This document shows, piece after piece, positions 60,652-64,000 of a stretch of 64,000 nt of DNA. The stretch's first letter is position 1. The number at the start of each line of letters is the position of its first letter. The position numbers and the translations under genes are program-made. The stretch is from assembly GCA_002480565.1 (NCBI GenBank), contig DLCK01000087.1:15001-79000 (forward strand), in the 5' to 3' direction. The stretch is from Phycisphaerales bacterium UBA7800. GTDB lineage: Bacteria > Planctomycetota > Phycisphaerae > Phycisphaerales > Phycisphaeraceae. The notes beneath the pieces were generated by a model. The model did not search any database. It saw nothing but the letters and a program-made list of their open reading frames with translations, and was not told where the DNA came from.

Positions 60652-61098
60652 ATGATGATTCATGAGATTACAGAAAAAGTCGGTCGTCACAAAAAACGCA
60701 AGCGCGTCGGTCGTGGACCAGGCTCAGGTTTGGGTAAGACATGTGGCCGTGGTCACAAGGGTGCTGGCAGTCGTGCCGGCTACTCCAAGAAGGCAGCCCA
60801 CGAAGGTGGACAGATGGCTTTCTTCCGTCGTATCCCCAAGCGTGGTTTTACCAACTCCATGTTCCGTACGGACTATGCGATTGTGAACATTCAGGACTTG
60901 GCCATGCGTTTTGAAGACGGTGGCGAAGTCAATCCTGACATGCTCGTCAAGGCCGGCCTGATCCGCAACAGCAAAGATCCGGTCAAGGTTTTGGGCCAAG
61001 GTGAACTGAGCATTAAGCTCAACGTGACTGCCGCCAAATTCAGCGAATCGGCCAAGGCCAAGATTACCGCTGCTGGTGGCTCCGTCATCGAAGCCTGA
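60652..61098 (+). CDS. rplO: 50S ribosomal protein L15
   Basis: 148 residues. HKKRKRVGRGPGSGLGKTCGRGHKGAGSRAG and the C-terminal VLGQGELSIKLNVTAAKFSESAKAKI are typical. No L30 gene lies between S5 and L15. AGGAG precedes the ATG. Confidence 0.97.
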   Translation: MMIHEITEKVGRHKKRKRVGRGPGSGLGKTCGRGHKGAGSRAGYSKKAAHEGGQMAFFRRIPKRGFTNSMFRTDYAIVNIQDLAMRFEDGGEVNPDMLVKAGLIRNSKDPVKVLGQGELSIKLNVTAAKFSESAKAKITAAGGSVIEA

Positions 61099-61160
61099 TG
61101 GACTAGAGATTATCGACCCATTGGGTCCGAATGATCCCGGTGAATCTCCGGGGGAATAAG

Positions 61161-62540
61161 ATGCTCCAAGCCTTCCTGAATATCTGGCGAATCGCTGAGC
61201 TTCGAAACAAGCTCATGTTCACGTTGGGGATGCTCTGCATCTACCGCATTGGTTTCTTCATCCCATTGATGGGGATTGATCAAAGCGCTTTGTCAGACTA
61301 CGCGGAAAAAGCCCAGGGTTCTGCCATGGGTAATCTCATCAGTTTCGTCGGGATTTTCACCGGCGGTAACTTCAGTCAGTCCACGATCTTTGGTTTAGGC
61401 ATCATGCCTTACATCTCGTCGTCGATTATCTTCCAATTGCTGGGCACGGTGGTACCGAGCTTTCAGCAGTTGCAGAAAGAGGGTCCGGCGGGGCGTCAGA
61501 AGATTACAGAATACACTCGCTACGGTACGGTGGCCTTGGCTGTTGTCCAGGGTGCTTTCTGGATGCGATTCGTACAAAGCCAGCAGCTTGTCTATGCCGA
61601 CTATGCCGGTACTTTTGCATTTTGGTCCTGCGGCCTGTTGGCGTTAACCGCCGGTGCCGTGTTCCTGATGTGGCTTGGTGAACAGATCGACAAGTACGGC
61701 ATCGGTAACGGTGCTTCACTGATCATCACCGCCGGTATCATCGCTGGCATGCCTGGCGCCATTGGCATCATTGCTCAAGGCTTTAGTCTCACCGGTGAAG
61801 AAGCTGATAAGCCCTACAGTCCATGGACTGTGATGCTTCTGCTCGCCGCCTTTGTGATTGTGGTTGCAGGTTCAATCCTAATCACCCAAGGCCAGCGACG
61901 CATCCCCATTCAGCAAGCCAAGCATACCCGTGGCCGCAAAGTCTACGGCGGACAGAAAAGCTACCTGCCACTTCGTGTGAACCACGGTGGTGTGATGCCT
62001 ATCATTTTTGCATCGTCACTGATGATGTTCCCTAACCTGCTCTTTGGCTGGCTCGGCGGCGTCTTTGAAGGCAACAGCTTCTTTGTCTTCCTGCAACGAA
62101 ACTTCAGCGATATGAATAGCTTCCCATACTTGGGAACCTACATCGGCATGATCTTCTTCTTTGCTTACTTCTGGACCACCGTCCAGTTCCAGCCCAAGGA
62201 GATGGCAACCCAGCTTCGTGACCATGGCAGCTTTATCCCCGGATTGCGTCCTGGCCCGCGTACTGCTGAATACCTTGAAACTGTCATGGAACGCATTACC
62301 TATGTCGGTGCCGGTTTCCTGGCAGTGATTGCGGTGATCCCGACTGTGGTTGCTGGTTACTTTGATATTCCCTTTGCGGTCACCAGTTTCCTCGGTGGCA
62401 CGGGTTTGCTCATCGTCGTGAGTGTCATGCTCGATTTCGTCCAACGAATCGAAGCCGGACTGATGATGCGCAACTATCCCGGCTTCCTGGCAGGAGATGG
62501 CGGCAAGGGGCCCAAGATTCGCGGAAGCCGTCCCACCTGA
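61161..62540 (+). CDS. secY: Protein translocase subunit SecY
   Basis: 459 residues and ten membrane spans; the channel for protein export. YRIGFFIPLMGID near the start, GIMPYISSSIIFQLLGTVVPSFQQLQKEG, RRIPIQQAKHTRGRKVYGGQKSYLPLRVNHGGVMPIIFASSLMM and a C-terminal YLETVMERITYVGAGFLA are diagnostic. Start at 61161 behind GGGGGAA; an in-frame upstream ATG at 61131 is less likely. Confidence 0.97.
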   Translation: MLQAFLNIWRIAELRNKLMFTLGMLCIYRIGFFIPLMGIDQSALSDYAEKAQGSAMGNLISFVGIFTGGNFSQSTIFGLGIMPYISSSIIFQLLGTVVPSFQQLQKEGPAGRQKITEYTRYGTVALAVVQGAFWMRFVQSQQLVYADYAGTFAFWSCGLLALTAGAVFLMWLGEQIDKYGIGNGASLIITAGIIAGMPGAIGIIAQGFSLTGEEADKPYSPWTVMLLLAAFVIVVAGSILITQGQRRIPIQQAKHTRGRKVYGGQKSYLPLRVNHGGVMPIIFASSLMMFPNLLFGWLGGVFEGNSFFVFLQRNFSDMNSFPYLGTYIGMIFFFAYFWTTVQFQPKEMATQLRDHGSFIPGLRPGPRTAEYLETVMERITYVGAGFLAVIAVIPTVVAGYFDIPFAVTSFLGGTGLLIVVSVMLDFVQRIEAGLMMRNYPGFLAGDGGKGPKIRGSRPT

Positions 62541-62652
62541 TATTTATAGGTGAATCCGGCTCATTGCACTTGGCATTGGTAGTGTTTTTTGATATGATTC
62601 TGGGCTCTGCATTTTTGCAGGCTTGGTGCAAAAGGAAGTCAGGCCCAGAGAA

Positions 62653-63432
62653 ATGGCTATTAAACGCAAGACGCGTCAGGAATTGGACAAAATGCGAGCC
62701 GCCGGAAGGGTGGTTCACAAGGTCCTTAAGCATTGCAGGGAAGCTTGCAAGCCGGGTGTCACAACCCGTGAGATTGACGAGTCGGCGTACGAAGTATTCA
62801 CCGCTGAGGGCGCACAGGGATTGTTTAAAAACTATCCCAGTTACAAGCCCGGTGAAGGTTTTCCAGCGAACCTGTGCATCTCGGTTAACGAGGTGGTCGT
62901 ACACGGGATCGCGGATGACTACAAAATTCAGGATGGCGACATCGTCGGTTTTGACTGCGGTGTGAAGCTCAATGGCTGGTGTGGTGACTCAGCAACGACC
63001 GTGATGGTTGGCAACGTCGCCCCGGAAGTTCGTAAACTCTGCGAAACAACCGAAGCCATTTTGATGGCCGCCATTGAGAACATCAAACCCGGCCGTAAGT
63101 GGAGCCAGGTTGCTCGGATCATGCAGAATATCGCCGAGCGTGAAGGCTACGGCGTGGTGCGGGACTTTGTGGGACACGGCATCGGTCAAACGATGCACGA
63201 AGACCCGAAAGTCCCCAACTTCGTTAGCAGAGATCTGCTGATGAACGACATAGAACTCCGCGAAGGCATTGTGCTGGCCATTGAGCCGATGTGCAATCTC
63301 GGGACGGAAAAAGTCAGGACACTGGCTGACGGTTGGACGGTGAAAACCATCGACAACAAGCCAGCTGCTCACTACGAGCACACCGTCGCCGTAACCGCTG
63401 ATGGCGCCGAAGTCTTGACCGATGGAAACTGA
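62653..63432 (+). CDS. map: Methionine aminopeptidase, type I
   Basis: 259 residues. It removes the initiator Met from nascent chains. Metal ligands are seen in DIVGFDCGVKLNGWCGDSATT (two Asp), VGHGIGQTMHEDP (His), VLAIEPM (Glu) and the final AHYEHTVAV (Glu). Start MAIKRKTRQELDKMRAAGRV at 62653; the preceding ten in-frame residues are unlike the family. Confidence 0.96.
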   Translation: MAIKRKTRQELDKMRAAGRVVHKVLKHCREACKPGVTTREIDESAYEVFTAEGAQGLFKNYPSYKPGEGFPANLCISVNEVVVHGIADDYKIQDGDIVGFDCGVKLNGWCGDSATTVMVGNVAPEVRKLCETTEAILMAAIENIKPGRKWSQVARIMQNIAEREGYGVVRDFVGHGIGQTMHEDPKVPNFVSRDLLMNDIELREGIVLAIEPMCNLGTEKVRTLADGWTVKTIDNKPAAHYEHTVAVTADGAEVLTDGN

Positions 63433-63469
63433 AATATGCCTTGATAAGGCGGAAAGAGAGTAGCCAGTA

Positions 63470-63685
63470 ATGGCGAAGGAAGACAAAATTCAGGTAGATG
63501 GCGAAGTGCTTGATGCATTGCCCAACGCAATGTTCAAAGTCAAGCTGGATAATGGGCACGAAATTCTTGCCCAGATTTCCGGCAAGATGAGAATGCACTA
63601 CATCCGTATCCTGCCTGGTGACAAAGTGACCGTGGATATCAGTCCTTATGACTTGACCCGCGGCCGAATTATTTACCGTCAATAA
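63470..63685 (+). CDS. infA: Translation initiation factor IF-1
   Basis: 71 residues, a single S1/OB fold: DKIQVDGEVLDALPNAMFKV, GHEILAQISGKMRMHYIRILPGDKV, SPYDLTRGRIIYR. It blocks the A site during initiation. Its place between map and rpmJ is the common bacterial one. Confidence 0.98.
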   Translation: MAKEDKIQVDGEVLDALPNAMFKVKLDNGHEILAQISGKMRMHYIRILPGDKVTVDISPYDLTRGRIIYRQ

Positions 63686-63723
63686 TCACTTGAACGTGAT
63701 CAAGACAGAGTAGAGGAAGAACC

Positions 63724-63837
63724 ATGAAAGTTCGCTCCAGCGTCAAACGAATCTGTGAACACTGCAAGGTCATCCGCCGTAAAGGCGTCGTCCGCGTGAT
63801 CTGCACCAACCCCAAGCACAAACAGCGTCAAGGCTGA
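63724..63837 (+). CDS. rpmJ: 50S ribosomal protein L36
   Basis: 37 residues: MKVRSSVKRICEHCKVIRR then KGVVRVICTNPKHKQRQG. The zinc ligands C-x-x-C, C and H are all present, so it is the zinc form. AGAGGAAG precedes the ATG. Confidence 0.98.
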   Translation: MKVRSSVKRICEHCKVIRRKGVVRVICTNPKHKQRQG

Positions 63838-63858
63838 TCCAAGTAAAGGAACGCAAAC

Positions 63859-64000
63859 ATGCCCCGTATTGCAGGCACAGACATCCCGGATAACAAGCCC
63901 ATTCGTATTGCCATGCGCTATGTCTATGGCGTCGGTCCCAAGATCGCCGAAGACATCCTTGCTGAAATTGGCATCGAAGGCCACGTTCGCGCTCATGAAC
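63859..64000 (+). CDS. rpsM: 30S ribosomal protein S13 (partial)
   Basis: ATG at 63859 behind AAAGGA, open to the window edge (47 residues seen). MPRIAGTDIPDNKPIRIAMR and YGVGPKIAEDILAEIGIEGHVRAHE are S13. It lies at the head, contacting tRNA and L5. The rest lies to the right. Confidence 0.97.
   Translation, partial: MPRIAGTDIPDNKPIRIAMRYVYGVGPKIAEDILAEIGIEGHVRAHE

Overview
The window is bacterial and most likely from the Planctomycetota, with class Phycisphaerae my best guess. The reasons are the style of the S10-spc ribosomal cluster (no L30 gene between S5 and L15, no S12/S7/EF-Tu genes directly before S10), the mix of chemoreceptors, a Tll0287-type haem-sensor receptor, and long extended ribosomal proteins. 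The lineage is inferred from gene content only.

Accessory region, about 1-24,600. On the far left, on the minus strand, is a type I restriction-modification locus: a small HTH gene followed by two tandem, diverged hsdM genes, the second running off the window. At 3.0-4.3 kb are a tyrosine integrase and an excisionase-like HTH gene. From 4.6 to 19.5 kb lies an integrative mobilizable element: small element-type proteins, a MobF relaxase-helicase, a likely oriT gap, a Fic protein behind paired palindromes, an ArdC-like antirestriction protein, a VirD4/TraG-type coupling ATPase without its own membrane anchor, and a neighbouring membrane protein. No mating-pair-formation genes are present, so transfer would need a helper. 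Cargo includes a coupled GrpE-like / lid-less Hsp70 / VWA operon (15.7-18.6 kb) and a very AT-rich ABC-three-component conflict operon (19.8-23.4 kb) whose first protein looks like a PD-(D/E)XK-type nuclease. A second tyrosine integrase (23.4-24.6 kb) lies beside an initiator tRNA gene, a probable integration landmark.

Core region, about 24,700-50,600. This holds tRNA-fMet, a DagK-type lipid kinase, a secreted or anchored alpha/beta hydrolase, a Bcr/CflA exporter, a single-domain response regulator, tRNA-Arg(CCU), then a chemotaxis block (CheW, three receptors, CheR). The receptors share nearly identical signalling halves but have three unrelated sensors: four tandem helical modules, three CZB-like zinc modules, and a c-type haem Tll0287 domain. 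All three end in a similar acidic tail finishing in Phe, next to cheR. Then come yraN, a parvulin-like lipoprotein, a large SWIM-SNF2 helicase, an exported helical-repeat protein, a YlbF-like protein, RNase R, Lgt and an unknown membrane protein.

Ribosomal region, 50,750-64,000. The S10-spc cluster runs on the plus strand: S10, L3, L4, L23, L2, S19, L22, S3, L16, L29, S17, L14, L24, L5, S14, S8, L6, L18, S5, L15, SecY, Map, IF-1, L36 and the start of S13. A strong promoter precedes S10, a terminator-like hairpin separates S10 from L3, and a hairpin-rich 173-base gap separates L3 from L4. All three are candidate regulatory points.
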